A stretch of 64,000 nucleotides of DNA from Hydrangea macrophylla. Its lineage: Eukaryota > Streptophyta > Magnoliopsida > Cornales > Hydrangeaceae. The stretch is taken from NCBI GenBank assembly GCA_033977485.1, contig CM066997.1, positions 72,758,634-72,822,633 of the forward strand, written 5' to 3'. Under the pieces are notes generated by a model. It did not search any database. It had not been told where the DNA came from and saw only the letters and a list, made by a program, of their open reading frames with translations. This document shows positions 53,972 to 64,000 of the stretch, piece after piece. Both the position numbers and the translations under genes were made by a program. Each line of letters starts with the position of its first letter. Positions within the stretch are counted from its first letter, which is position 1.

Positions 53972-56370
53972 ATCTATCTATCTATCTATCTATTAGATAT
54001 ATATAAAAGAGGAAGCCAAAAGTGCCTCCACGTTAAGCCACGGGGATTTTAGTGCCTCCATATTCAGCCATGTGGATTTTTCTCATTGTTTCCTCTTTTT
54101 AATTTTTTGTTTTATTAGTAAACCTAAGATTTCTCACTCTCTCTAAGCCGTCGTTTCACCTATCCCATTGTAGAGAACTCATCCGACCACTGCCTACTCA
54201 CCTCTTTAGTTTCCAATCCTCTCATATCACTCATCTTTACATCCTTTACGGGGTCTTGTTAGGGGCACAAACAACTTCCACTAACACTTACTAACATACT
54301 TTATTTCTCTCTTAGTGGTACTGCGGGGTTCACTGCGGATCCCACAGTGCCACTAGGAGACATAGAGTGTGTTAGTAAGTGTTAGTGGAAGTTATTAATG
54401 CCTCAAATATTACTCTTTCCTGTTACACCTCTGTGGACCTTCTAATTCAACGACACATCAAGCCTTTAACCCAGAACCCCAGACTTCAATATTCATCAGA
54501 GAATAGCTAGCATTAACCATATTTTCTCTATTGATCTGATTAATAAGGAGGATGCGGTCATGGCCATCGAAGCTGATTGTGATACCCAACTTGATTACAT
54601 TCAATATTGGCCAGGTTTGTAATATTAATATCTCCTGGGTTATACATACATTTATAGACAAGTGTGTATATATATAATTATTGTTTGGTTGTGTTTTGTA
54701 CATGGTTTCCTGGGTATTGAATGCATATTTGATCATTTTTAAAAAAAAAAAACTAGATAAGTTGTTTCAAAAGGTTGAACAGTGGCTTCATGGGTATGAG
54801 ATACTCAAGGTATGGTTCAAATTTTTTTTATTGCTTATTTTTAGTTGTTTTTTGTTTTTTTGTTATTTGTTTTTTTTTTGGGTTTCAATCATTATTGTAT
54901 CAACCATCTTGCACTACTTTATGATTCTCAGCATTTGATTGGTGATGTTGCTAAGATTTAGGTCGCCATTAACCCTACCAATACACTCTCAAGTCTTAGA
55001 TCTCAAATTCTAAATTGCAGAGACATTAAGATTTTGATTTTTTTCAGGAGAATCATTTTAGTGTAGTATGCGACACAGATTTTTGCAATTGGGTTGACTT
55101 TTGAGTGATAATGTTAGAAAATTAAGGGAGTCTTAGATTCCAACATTATGTGTTGTGTGTTTATTTTCCATCAATAAAGTTATTTCTTTTTTCTATTTTT
55201 CGAAACGGAAAAGAAAAAACATCTATGATTATCTAAAGAAACATACCATCTTTTTCATCTTTATGCACAGGTAAAGAGAGAGACAGAACAAGAAGACTGT
55301 GTACCATGGTTGAAATGGGTAAGTAGTTTTTCTCATGTGCTTTTGGTTAGAAATTTACATATGTACATTTTACAAGATATTCAACTCTGAACCAATAAAA
55401 CAGATTAGAACCAATTCTTCAAAAATTAAGAAGTTTGTTATTTGATGTACATGGTGCACATTTGGTTTGAGAAGGATCATGATATGATAAAGGAGGCTTT
55501 CTATTTGCAAAGAAAATCAGTTTGTTAAAATTGGTAAACCGTAAATTCGAAGCTTCAATTGTTTGGCAGGATTTGTTAGTTTTGATGATCATAAATTTAT
55601 AACACAGCTAAATGATTCGTTAGGAAATAAATTTCTTTTTTATGTTGTTAAGCTTATTTGATTACAGAGGCAACTATTGACTCATACTTGAATAGTGATT
55701 TTAAAGTGGCGAGTGCTTGGGAAACTGGTAGAGAACCGTGGAATTGGAGGTATAATTTGGCTTTCAAATGGTATGGCAGATTTATTGGCAAAAAAAAGGG
55801 GTGGGGAGAGAATCTGAACTAAAGACTTGGTTGTAAAGACGATGTGGTCTAACATACTTTTTCCGGTTTTGTTTTTTGTCAGCAAATCTCGATTTTCATA
55901 TTAATTCTCCTTTGTCTGGGTTGAGTTAGTTAAGCTGGGTGACATTTTTGGTGTGGATAACATAGGATTTATATCATTAGGTGGGGAAGCTTTAGTTTTG
56001 GGTTTTTTCTTAATCGTAGTTCCATACATTGCAGGGTGCTTAGTGAACAAATTTTTTGTAACTCCTCTATTGAATGAGTATATTGTGACTATTCAAAGAA
56101 AACATTAGTTAATTACTTTTTAATTCTTTGAACAACTGTTTCATGCCTTAGTAAATGGAATTAAGATTTAGTTGTTTAGATTATATGCATAGATTTGATT
56201 CAAGGAGAACCCAAATAGTTGACACTAACTTTTTTAGCTAAATAAAAAATAAAAAAAGCCAACACTGTTACGAGAACACTTAAGTACTTATACAATTACT
56301 TTTATGAAATTTAGTTGTTATACTATTTGACAATAGGTTAATATAATGTACAACCCGTGCTATCGACTAG
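53972..56370 (+). mobile_element. Helitron-like element, possibly with captured exon fragments
   Basis: The left part (TCTATC then AGATATATATAAAAGAGG) looks like a plant Helitron 5' end starting TC. The right end CCCGTGCTATCGACTAG, followed by T, looks like a Helitron 3' end (CTAG, with only half of the usual GC hairpin). Inside, one frame near 54525-54620 reads NKEDAVMAIEADCDTQLDYI with a GT just after it. Another, at 54760-54810, reads KLFQKVEQWLHGYEILK. They look like exons but I cannot name a gene. The call rests on the ends and is tentative. Confidence 0.4.
54258..54406. mobile_element. Foldback MITE (AACTTCCACTAACACTTACT arms)
   Basis: AACTTCCACTAACACTTACT on the left is exactly complementary to AGTAAGTGTTAGTGGAAGTT on the right. 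Weaker pairing continues outward (TTAGGGGCAC against GCATTAATGCCTCAA) and inward (TAGTGGTACTG against CAGTGCCACTA). About 149 bp. Confidence 0.8.
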
Positions 56371-57333
56371 TTTACATATTAAAAGGATAGCTAAATATAT
56401 ACTTTCCTCTCAACTATGCCACATGGTTTTTTATCCTATTTTCTTTCTTTTTTCTCCTTTCTTTTTTGCTTTAGCTGTAACCCCTAATCTACTTTTCCCT
56501 CCCCCCGTGTCTTTGTCTTCCTTTTCTCTTACCTGTCAAAGCCCATTCACTTTCCCTCCAACTTTTTATCTGCCTCTTTCTGCGATCGCTCACTCTCCTA
56601 CAGCAACACTGAAGCTGTCGGCCACAGCCCCTCTCGCTTTGTCTCCGTCTGCTCGGTCTTCGTTTTGATTGGCTCGGATTCATCACGATTTCCCTGTATC
56701 TACACATTTATAAACTCATTTTTTTTATTGCATGATATCATATAGCAGTGTTTTTTAACCTTATTTTCTTTATAAACTCATTTTGTGTGATTAAGCTTAT
56801 AGCGTGTTTTGATTGATTAGGTTGAGGTGTCAACTAATTAAGTAGCATACCATTGCGACTGCTGTGTATAATCTTCCATCAAAGATCCTCAACCTTGTAA
56901 TCAATGTCCAATTGTAAATACTTTATTTTCCCTCTCTAGTGATAATAGTAGCACACATGGTTCAATGCTGAGATGACATGCTGATGAATGCCTCCCCCAA
57001 CTGGTTTGGATTCATATTAATATCATTGTATATTTGCTTGACTGATTTGCGAATTAGGTTCTAGTTATAATAATTATTTTTTTTTGAAATTGGTTCCAAA
57101 TTCATGAGTTTGTCTCCTTTTAATTGTTCCTCAATGTTGCTCTGTTTATAAACCTCTCTATGTAGTTAGTCCTACACATTGTCTGTGATAGTGCTCTATA
57201 CATTCTTATTCTCTATGATAGCTCTTTGTACTCTGATTCATTGGTTTTGTGCTAGAATTTTGGGACTTGGTTAAGATTCAAAGAGACCTAGAGAAGAAAA
57301 AAACACTTAAATCTAAATAGTTTGTTTGTGTAG
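56371..57333. other. Non-coding stretch
   Basis: AT-rich with pyrimidine-rich text at 56430-56660. The start (ATTAAAAGGATAGC ... ACATGG) resembles a second Helitron-type 5' end, but I see no other support. No gene recognised. Confidence 0.4.
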
Positions 57334-57964
57334 TGATATGTATAAAAATATCAGGTCAAAGTCAAGCCTCGGTACCTCAGCAGAGAGAGGCCGAGTCATC
57401 TTAAAACTGGGGACTACTCAACCCTCCCGAGGAATTACACAGAATCGCCCGGTGTGGTCCATAGCTCGGGCATTCGTTCCAAACTGGCCCCACGTGGGCA
57501 CACTCCAAGAAGGTATGACTTCTTGCCCAGCAAGCCTCCAGACAGTTTCCTATCCCAACTGAAGGACTAATGGAAACAGCTAGTAGTTTCCTAAACCACT
57601 TAGGAAACTCTCCTTAAATCATGTAAATCAATTGTAATCAGATTGGGTTTCCTAATCTGATAATTTACCTTGTACGATTGGCCTCTTGCACCTAAAAAAG
57701 AGGTCCCTCACCCCCTATTAAAGGGATCGCATTCTGAACCTAGAAAATAGCAAATTACATCACTATTACGCATATACCCGGTCAGTTTCTGGTTGTGCTG
57801 CCCGTCTTTTTGGCTCACCAATAACCACTGGTGATCTGTTAGTGAAGCGCATCGATGCACCCGTGGACGTAGGTCACTTCAATAAAGTGGCCGAACCTCA
57901 TACAAATTACTTGTTCTCATCCCTCTCCCCCTAAATTATACATACTCGGATTTTAGCATCATCA
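57334..57964 (+). mobile_element. 5' LTR of the second Tat element
   Basis: The start TGATATGT and the end TTAGCATCATCA match the ends of the other Tat LTR read in sense (TGATACGTCC and GGCATCATCA). Length is 631 bp. The former TATA region (CTAAAAAAGAGG, about 57695) has lost its TATA. Confidence 0.85.
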
Positions 57965-57967
57965 GTT

Positions 57968-57985
57968 TGGCACCGTCTTAGGGAA
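57968..57985 (+). promoter_or_regulatory. Primer-binding site of the second Tat element
   Basis: TGGCACCGTCTTAGGGAA lies three bases after the LTR end and differs at a few positions from the site at 50209-50226. Confidence 0.8.
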
Positions 57986-58202
57986 ACGACTGCTTTCTCC
58001 AAAAATAATTCTTTGATTGGTCAATGATCGGGAGAGAACTAATCCTAATTATATGCCTTAACGAGCATTTGTTAGTACCTTTTTATCCTGTTTTTGTATA
58101 TTTTTACTTCGTTTTCTATTTTCTGACAGGTTTTGAAAGAAATCAACTAAACCAGGTTAAACAGGGTGAAAAGTCAGAAAGAAAGAAGCTGAAAAATGCA
58201 AG

Positions 58203-58340
58203 TCGCGCGCGCGACCCGCGCCCGCGAAAATCAATAAATCGCTCGCGCGATCCGCTCGCGCGAGACCCCCAATAACTCGCTCGCGCGATCCGCGCGCGCG
58301 AAGATCCAAAAGTCGCGCTCGCGCGACCCGCTCGCGCGAT
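58203..58340. repeat. Four pairs of CG-only palindromes around CTCGCGCGAG (H)
   Basis: GCTCGCGCGA or a close form starts at 58205, 58241, 58279 and 58317, steps of 36, 38 and 38 bp. Each is followed about 15-17 bp later by a second CG palindrome (near 58220, 58255, 58291 and 58331). The surroundings are AT-rich, so the block stands out in base composition. It lies about 140-280 bp upstream of the LTR TATA box. Confidence 0.9.
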
Positions 58341-58481
58341 ATGTCCAAAAACCAAAGTTGCGTATTTCAGTATACTGAAGACTCCTGTGCAAACGAAACT
58401 GCTGAACGACGTCCAGACTGTAAATTACATGCGTTTCAGTTCGTTTCGGGTTGGGAAGCCTTCCAAAGCTTGTGTAAACTC

Positions 58482-58489
58482 TATATATA
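58482..58489 (+). promoter_or_regulatory. TATA box of the solo LTR
   Basis: TATATATA within AACTCTATATATACTTAG, preceded by the CG palindrome block. Confidence 0.5.
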
Positions 58490-59401
58490 CTTAGTTTTAA
58501 TAGTTTTTGGGGGTTGGCAACCATTATACACATTCATATACAGCCATATACACATACTTCCAGCCCTTGAAGAGGGAGAAGCAAGGAGAAGAAGAAGAAG
58601 ACCAAGGATTTCCATGGCCTCCTCCATCAACTACTTGCCGATCTCTACTCCTATGGCAGCTTAGACCATCGATCTAGGGTTTCAATGAAGCCCTAGATGA
58701 GTAATAGGGTTTTGTTTATGATTTTATTTTAGTTTTATTATGTATGGATGACAGTCACATGTTTAGAGGATTTTTATAAATAAATCGTACTACTATTGAT
58801 TAAATCATTGCTTTCAGAATTTATTCTTGTCTTAGATCTATTTTGACTGTGATGTGCTCAACGATCTATTCTTGCTGTGCTTGTTTAGATTGTTTACATG
58901 TGATGGTGCTTTATTGATTCGTGCTATCAAGTATCCGAATAGTCCATGCCTAGGTTAGACGGATTAGATCACAAACCTAGTTTAGTGTGATATAATTCGT
59001 GCTATCCGCAGATGGATTATGTTGGTGCTTGAACCATGATTATCTTCTTGTCGGAGGAATTGGGCTTGTAGCTACAATTCCCCATATTCATCCAACTTAA
59101 TAAGCTAATTGAATGCATAAATATTCCTATTATGAAGCTAGTGGTGGATTTGCAATCCTAGGTTCCCTTAAACATTATTCAAAACACTTTTAATTGCTTT
59201 CCTAGTTTAGATTTACTTTTATTGTTATTAGTTTAAATAAAAACCAAATCAAATCCGTTTTTCTTAATTAAGTAGACATAGGTTTTAAAATTAAAAGCTG
59301 TAGTAATCAATCTCTGTGGGTTCGACCTTTACTTCCACACTGCAAATCCTTTGAAAAGTAAAGAATACTTTTATATCTTGATTATGATAAGATCAGTCAA
59401 C

Positions 59402-61010
59402 ATGCCTCTAAAGAAAGGTAAGAAGACCACTACTTCGATGGGTCAGGCAGAGTCGCAATCTGGGTAGCCGACTGCCTTCATGACCCCCGAGTAGATTACC
59501 GCGGCTCTTGCGCAACTGTTGGAAGGCCAGCAGCGAACCCAGCAATAGATCGAAGCACTACTAGCCAGACAGGAGAAGCTCCCATTGATCGAGGATCAGC
59601 CCGAGAAGAGCATGCCTGATCAGGAGCCAATCAAACCCCGAAGGCGAGCCTACACTGAGCCATTATCCCTGTCGGCTAGGGGACGGCTCGGGAATGACGA
59701 GCGGAGCCGGGCTCCTGAACGAACCCAACAATGCGATCAAGGCCTCCCGTGCCTGATAGGGGACGCCCAAGACATCATCAATAGCAGGCGCACTGCCAGA
59801 GGGGAAGAACAAAAGCAAACCATCGGGATTCGGTCAGAGATTCCCCAGCCATGAGCTGCCGGGATCTCAGGTACACGATTACTCAGAGTCGGAGCCGGGT
59901 TTCATCCCCAAGGACTATGCACTTTGAGGAAGAAACCTCCTCATTTGACCCAGCACACCGTGCGGATACGGAGAAGGGGATCGGTCAAAAGGATGTCAAG
60001 GCCCTGATTGAGGATCTGCAGAAGCAAATCGAGCAGCTAGGCAGCAAGCCACGCCATGATCACACCAACACTGAGACTGAGTCTCCCTTTACCATCCGGG
60101 TCACGGGGTTCCCCGTCCCATGAAAATTCAAAGCACATCTTGACTCCTACGACGGTTCGGGAAGCCCGGTGTACCATATCCGGTCTTATAAAGCCCAGAT
60201 GGCACTGGTCACTACTGTTGACAAACTACTATGTCTGGCCTTTCCAAGCACCCTCAAAGGGCTAGCCACACAGTGGTGCTCTTAAATCCCGGACAGTCAA
60301 TGACTTCAAGATGATGAGCAAACTCTTCATTAGCCAGTTCATGGGAATGTAAGACCGATCGCAACTGGATACCCACCTGTTGACCGTCAAGCAACGCAAA
60401 GGGAAATCCCTAAAAGAGTACGTTAACCGTGTCAATCAGCAGAGACTTCAAATCTGCCACCTAGACGAAATAGTCGCTATTATGGCCTTCTGCTCGGGAG
60501 TTCAACACACCAAAGTTGCTACGTCGTTCCACCGAGACTGACAAGCAACCCTGGTGGAACTCTTGGAGAGGGTCAGGAAGTACATTGACATTGAGGAATT
60601 CTTCAAGGCCAAGCGCGCCAGCCTTGCAGGAGATGAGTCCCAGGGGTCTAAGCGCAAGCACGAGGGCTCCGAGAGGGGCCTGAGAAAGAAGCCGAAGTAG
60701 GACCAGCAGAGAGGTGGTCGGGATAAGGCCCCAATCCCAGTTCCCGCCCTATCCATGAAGGTCATGGCCACCGCGGAGACTCAAAGGCTGCTTCAACAAC
60801 CAACAAAGCTGAGGAGCCTACCCGGGAAGAGAAACTGAGATAAATTCTACCGGTACCATAAAGACCATGGCCACAACACGGATGACTGTTTCAAGCTTAA
60901 GATCATCATTGAGAAGCTGATCGAACAGGGTCACCTCGTCGAGTTTGTAGCGGTAAATAGGCGACCTCAACAAGATGCCTGAGTGCCCGAGCTGCCACAA
61001 CTCTCAGGCA
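59402..61010 (+). pseudogene. Gag of the second Tat element (decayed)
   Basis: ATG at 59402 begins MPLKKGKKTT. Stops at about 59467, 59494 and 59548 fit C-to-T changes of CAG. Pieces of the Gag core (QMALVTTVDKLLCLAFPSTL-type text near 60200, REYVNR-type near 60420) and a zinc-knuckle-like FYRYHKDHGHNTDDCFKLK (about 60845-60900, its first Cys replaced by Tyr) follow in several frames. The same domain order is seen in the minus-strand copy. Confidence 0.85.
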
Positions 61011-61119
61011 AATCAACATGATCTCCAGAGGAACTTTAGGAGGAGGGGATTCATAGTCAACTAGGAAGAGGCATGCCCGGGCATCCCGATTGGATGTCTG
61101 GCATGTCTAATCCACCAAC

Positions 61120-61590
61120 TCCCCACCAACCGATGTGCTAACCTTCTCGTTCAACGATGTAGAGGACCTACATTGTCCTCACGATGATCCATTAGTGGTG
61201 AGGCTCTCCATAGCGAATTATGTGGTTAAGAGGGTGTTAGTAGACATGGGTAGCTCCTCTGATATTCTGTTCGTTTCAGCGTTCGACCAGTTTGGATTAT
61301 CAAGGGATCGGCTCCGGCCTGTTGCCACTCCCCTGGTAGGTTTCAATGGATCAAGCACCCAACCACTCGAGACAATTGAGCTCCCAGTTCTCATGGGGAC
61401 TTACCCCTAATAGGTCACTATACTAGCAAACTTCGTGGTGGTAGAGGCCCCATCGGCCTACAATGTCATCTTGGGGAGGCCAATGCTCAATAAGGCCAGG
61501 GCGGTTATGTCAACATACAGACTGGTGGTCAAGTTTCCGACCCCTAACGGTCCTGGGAGCCTACGAGGGAATCAGGCAACCACCCGAAGC
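61120..61590 (+). pseudogene. Retropepsin of the second Tat element
   Basis: HCPHDDPLVVRLSIANYVVK, then VLVDMGSSSDILFVSAFDQF, in which the active-site Thr is Met (a change explained by C-to-T), then AYNVILGRPMLNKARAVMST. A TAA at about 61409 interrupts it. The enzyme is very likely dead. Confidence 0.9.
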
Positions 61591-61639
61591 TGTTATGTTA
61601 ACTCCCTATGCCGGGAACCCATTACAGAAACATTGAGCA

Positions 61640-63105
61640 TCCAGGAGATGGACCCGAGGGACAAAAGCGACGGAATGGGCCACGCAGAAGAACTAGAACT
61701 TATAGTGCTGGACCCTGAGTTTCCCGATCGGTTCGTCAGCATCGGGGCTAACCTGTAACCAGGCCTCAAGAAGTAGTTAATCCAGTTCCTACAATAGAGT
61801 CGGGACATATTCGCTTGGAGCCATGAAGACATGCCTGGGATTGACCCCTAGGTTATATCCCACCGTCTCAACATCAACCTGGACTCTCGACCAGTCAAGC
61901 AGAGGAGATGGGGCATGGCCCCAAAGAGAAGCAATAGTACGTGAAGAGATTGAAAAACTTCTGAAGGCAAATTCCATCAGAGAGGTCCACTATCCCGACT
62001 GGTTGGCGAATGTCGTACTGGTCAAAAAAAGCAACGGGAAGTGGAGAATGTGTGTAGATTTCAACGATCTTAACAAGGACTTCCCCAAATATTGCTATCC
62101 ACTACCCATGATAGACCTCCTTGTAGATTCAACGACTGGCCATTCATTCATTTCATTCATGGATGCCTACTCCGGGTACAACTAGATCAGCATGTACCCC
62201 AAGGATGAGGAAAAGACTACATTCATCACAGACCAAGGCACGTACTGTTACAAAGTGATGCTTTTCGGCCTAAAAAATGTCGGGGCGATATATCAAAGCC
62301 TGGTCAACCACATATTCAAAGAACTGATCGAAATTTCCATGGAAGTGTACGTTGATGACCTCCTAGTCAAAAGCCAAGACGAGTCAGACCATCTCGAGCA
62401 CCTGGCCGGGGCCTTCAGCATCTTAAGGAAGTTCAAGATGAGGTTAAACCCGGCTAAGTGCACATTTGGCGTCTCATCCGAGAAGTTCCTAGGACACCTA
62501 GTTAGCAGACGGGGAATTGAAGCAAATCCCAAGAAGATTCAAGCCATCATCAACATGTGGTCACTGAGGTCAACAAAAGAGGTTCAGAGTTTGGATGGAT
62601 GGGTGGCCACATTGAACAGATTCGTGTCCCGAGCCACCGATCGGTGCCTGCCATTTTTCAAGATCCTTCGCAAGGCTTTTCAATGGTCGAAAGAGTGCGA
62701 GGAGGCCTTCTGGTAACTCAAGAAGTACCTGGTGTCGCCCCCTCTACTCTCAACACCAGTACCGGATGAAGAATTATTCTTGTACTTGGCCGTGTCACCT
62801 TTGAGAGTTAACTCGGTCCTTATCCGCAAAGAGCATGGGATACAATTCCCGGTGTATTATACCAATCGGGCACTCCAGGGCATCGAAAGTAGATATTCCC
62901 GCATCGAAAAGCTGGCCTTTGCCCTCACCACTTCTGCCTAGAGACTCTGCCCCTACTTCCAGGCCCATATCATCGTGGTTCTTATAGATCAGCCACTCCG
63001 CTGAATCCTAAGCAGGCCCGAGACATTCGGGAGGCTCGTTAAATGGGCATTGAAGCTAGAAGAGTTTGAGGTCGTTTACTGACCCTAAAAGGCTATCAAA
63101 GGACA
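61640..63105 (+). pseudogene. Reverse transcriptase and RNase H of the second Tat element
   Basis: The linker (about 61800) leads to VVLVKKSNGKWRMCVDFNDL, FMDAYSGYN, a TAG at about 62183, MYPKDEEKTTFITDQGTYCY and YVDDLLVKSQDESDHLEHLA. The connection and RNase H follow, with stops at about 62714, 62939, 63002 and 63079. Most of these stops fit C-to-T at CAG, CAA or CGA. Confidence 0.9.
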
Positions 63106-63798
63106 AGACATGGCAGATTTCTTATTGGAGTTTACATACCCAGAAGAGGCACTCGAAGAGCTCGACCCGCTGATCCTACTGCCCGGTCTACAGCCTGACA
63201 TCCCGACCTGGGTACTATATGTTGATGGATCGTCCAACAAAGAGGGAAGCGGAGCAGGGATCATCCTTATAACACCTCATGGGATCCAGTTAGAGTATGC
63301 CTTGCGATTCAGGTTCATGGCCTCTAACAACGAGGCAGAGTACGAAGCCCTACTAGTTGGATTATAATTGGCTACATCAGTGGGTGCACTACAAGTCCAG
63401 GGGTGCAGTGACTCACAACTATAGTTAATCAAGTCACCCAGGAGTATGTAGCTCGGGAAGACAACATGATAGGTTACTTGGCTCTTGTCCAAATAGTCTT
63501 AAAGAAACTCAAAGGCTTCTCCATCGCACAGATCCCAAGGGAAGAGAATATGAGAGCCGATTGGTTAGCCCGCCTTGCCTCATCCTCCGAGTTAGACTTG
63601 TCTAGGATAAGGATAGAATACTTACCTGAGCAAAGTGTGATCTACTCGGAGGGCGTGGAGGTTGAACCGATCACTTCAGGTCCCAGCTGGATGGATCTGA
63701 TCACAACTTTCCTCACAACTGGTACTTTACCAGACCAGAAGGAAGAAGCCCACCTGGTAAAATACTGAGTGGCGAGGTACCACCTCGTTGATGGTATA
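63106..63798 (+). pseudogene. aRNH domain and linker of the second Tat element
   Basis: VLYVDGSSNKEGSGAGIILI (about 63210-63270), ASNNEAEYEALLVG, a TAA at about 63366, and IPREENMRADWLARLASSSE (about 63532-63590) give the D-E-D-D fold. The text KYxVARYHLVDGI stops at 63798, before the integrase zinc finger. Confidence 0.88.
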
Positions 63799-64000
63799 TG
63801 ACAAGCGGGGATATTTGTAAAATACAACCGCCCTAAAAGAAGAAAATGTATTTATTTAGTTTACAATTCCTTTATTTATCTGCAATTTGAATTACAATGC
63901 TAGTTTATACACATATTGATTAAACTATGATAAGTTGTTTGTTTTAGCTGTAATTTTTGCAGGTTAACAGTTGCTGTGTGAAGAATTGTAAGATAACGAT
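63799..64000. other. Start of a further inserted sequence
   Basis: Homology with the other Tat copy ends abruptly and TGACAAGCGGGGATATTTG begins. The TG start would fit an LTR, but the window ends too soon to test it. Confidence 0.3.

Larger units (their letters stand above)
58025..59395 (+). mobile_element. Solo LTR inserted in the Tat leader
   Basis: Target duplication GTCAA stands at 58020-58024 and 59396-59400, and the insert begins TGATCGGGAG and ends GATAAGATCA. It is 1371 bp with no coding region, a TATA box at 58482-58489 and, near its 3' end, TCTCTGTGGGTTCGACCTTT, a sequence type common near LTR ends. Orientation is taken from TATA and this end. It contains the GC-only palindromes at 58203-58340. 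The element family is not known. Confidence 0.9.
57334..63798 (+). mobile_element. Second Tat/Retand-type element, decayed and cut at the right
   Basis: The LTR (57334-57964), PBS, gag, protease, RT, RNase H and aRNH follow in plus sense and are close relatives of the minus-strand copy at 37869-50852. Many stops and frameshifts are present. The reading ends in the linker after aRNH at 63798, where unrelated AT-rich sequence starts. The 3' LTR and any antisense genes are not in the window. Confidence 0.9.

Noticed and set aside
54681..54938. Frame with a possible membrane helix (FFLLLIFSCFLFFCYLFFFW)
   Set aside because: It comes from T-rich intron-like DNA. No start context and no homology recognised.
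56357..56668. Frame of 103 codons with hydrophobic stretches
   Set aside because: It runs through pyrimidine-rich, low-complexity DNA. The hydrophobic residues follow from CTT and TTC runs, with no support from context.
1..64000. tRNA, rRNA, snRNA or miRNA genes
   Set aside because: I saw no cloverleaf with A and B boxes and no rRNA-like text. MITE foldbacks could resemble miRNA precursors, but nothing supports a specific one.

Overview
This window is plant nuclear DNA, most likely from a large-genome eudicot, and it is made almost entirely of nested transposable elements. I see no convincing host gene, no rRNA or tRNA gene and no organelle DNA. The plant assignment rests on Ogre/Tat, Athila and chromodomain (Tekay-type) Ty3/gypsy polyproteins, a CACTA DNA transposon and several foldback MITEs. 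Species cannot be named from the sequence. 

Layout. 1-2390: LTR remnants, including a fragment rich in a 10-bp palindrome. 2420-6265: decayed Ogre-type pol (+). 6270-9545: LTR, primer-binding site and leader of a second Ogre-type element, apparently inserted in the integrase of the first. 9545-10340: LTR end and integrase tail of a minus-strand gypsy element. 11916-51282: one minus-strand Athila-type element spread over 39 kb by three later insertions. These are a 5'-truncated chromodomain gypsy element with its 3' LTR (about 14100-20280), a CACTA transposon (24963-35923, TSD GAT), and a Tat/Retand-type element (37869-50852, TSD CCCAC) sitting inside the Athila 5' LTR. 51283-52680: internal part of a plus-strand, probably non-autonomous LTR element. 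52683-56370: CACTA-end-like, MITE and Helitron-like pieces. 57334-63798: a second, more decayed Tat/Retand-type relative (+), whose leader carries a solo LTR (58025-59395, TSD GTCAA). A further insertion may start at 63799.

How the parts work. Each autonomous family carries the usual set (Gag, retropepsin, RT, RNase H, integrase). The Tat/Ogre copies have a second RNase H-like domain, and the Tekay-type copy ends in a chromodomain region. Nearly all are dead, and most premature stops are of the kind made by C-to-T change at CAG, CAA or CGA codons. The minus-strand Tat element also carries two complete plus-strand (antisense) transcription units, each with its own TATA box, ORF and AATAAA.

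The most unusual signal is a recurring architecture inside LTRs of at least four element families: clusters of self-complementary sites centred on CG. They occur as CAATCGATTG, as CAGTCGACTG, or as GC-only versions around CTCGCGCGAG. They are often arranged as pairs about 20 bp apart, and the pairs recur in tandem. The arm sequence differs between families, while the symmetry, the central CG and the pairing are kept.
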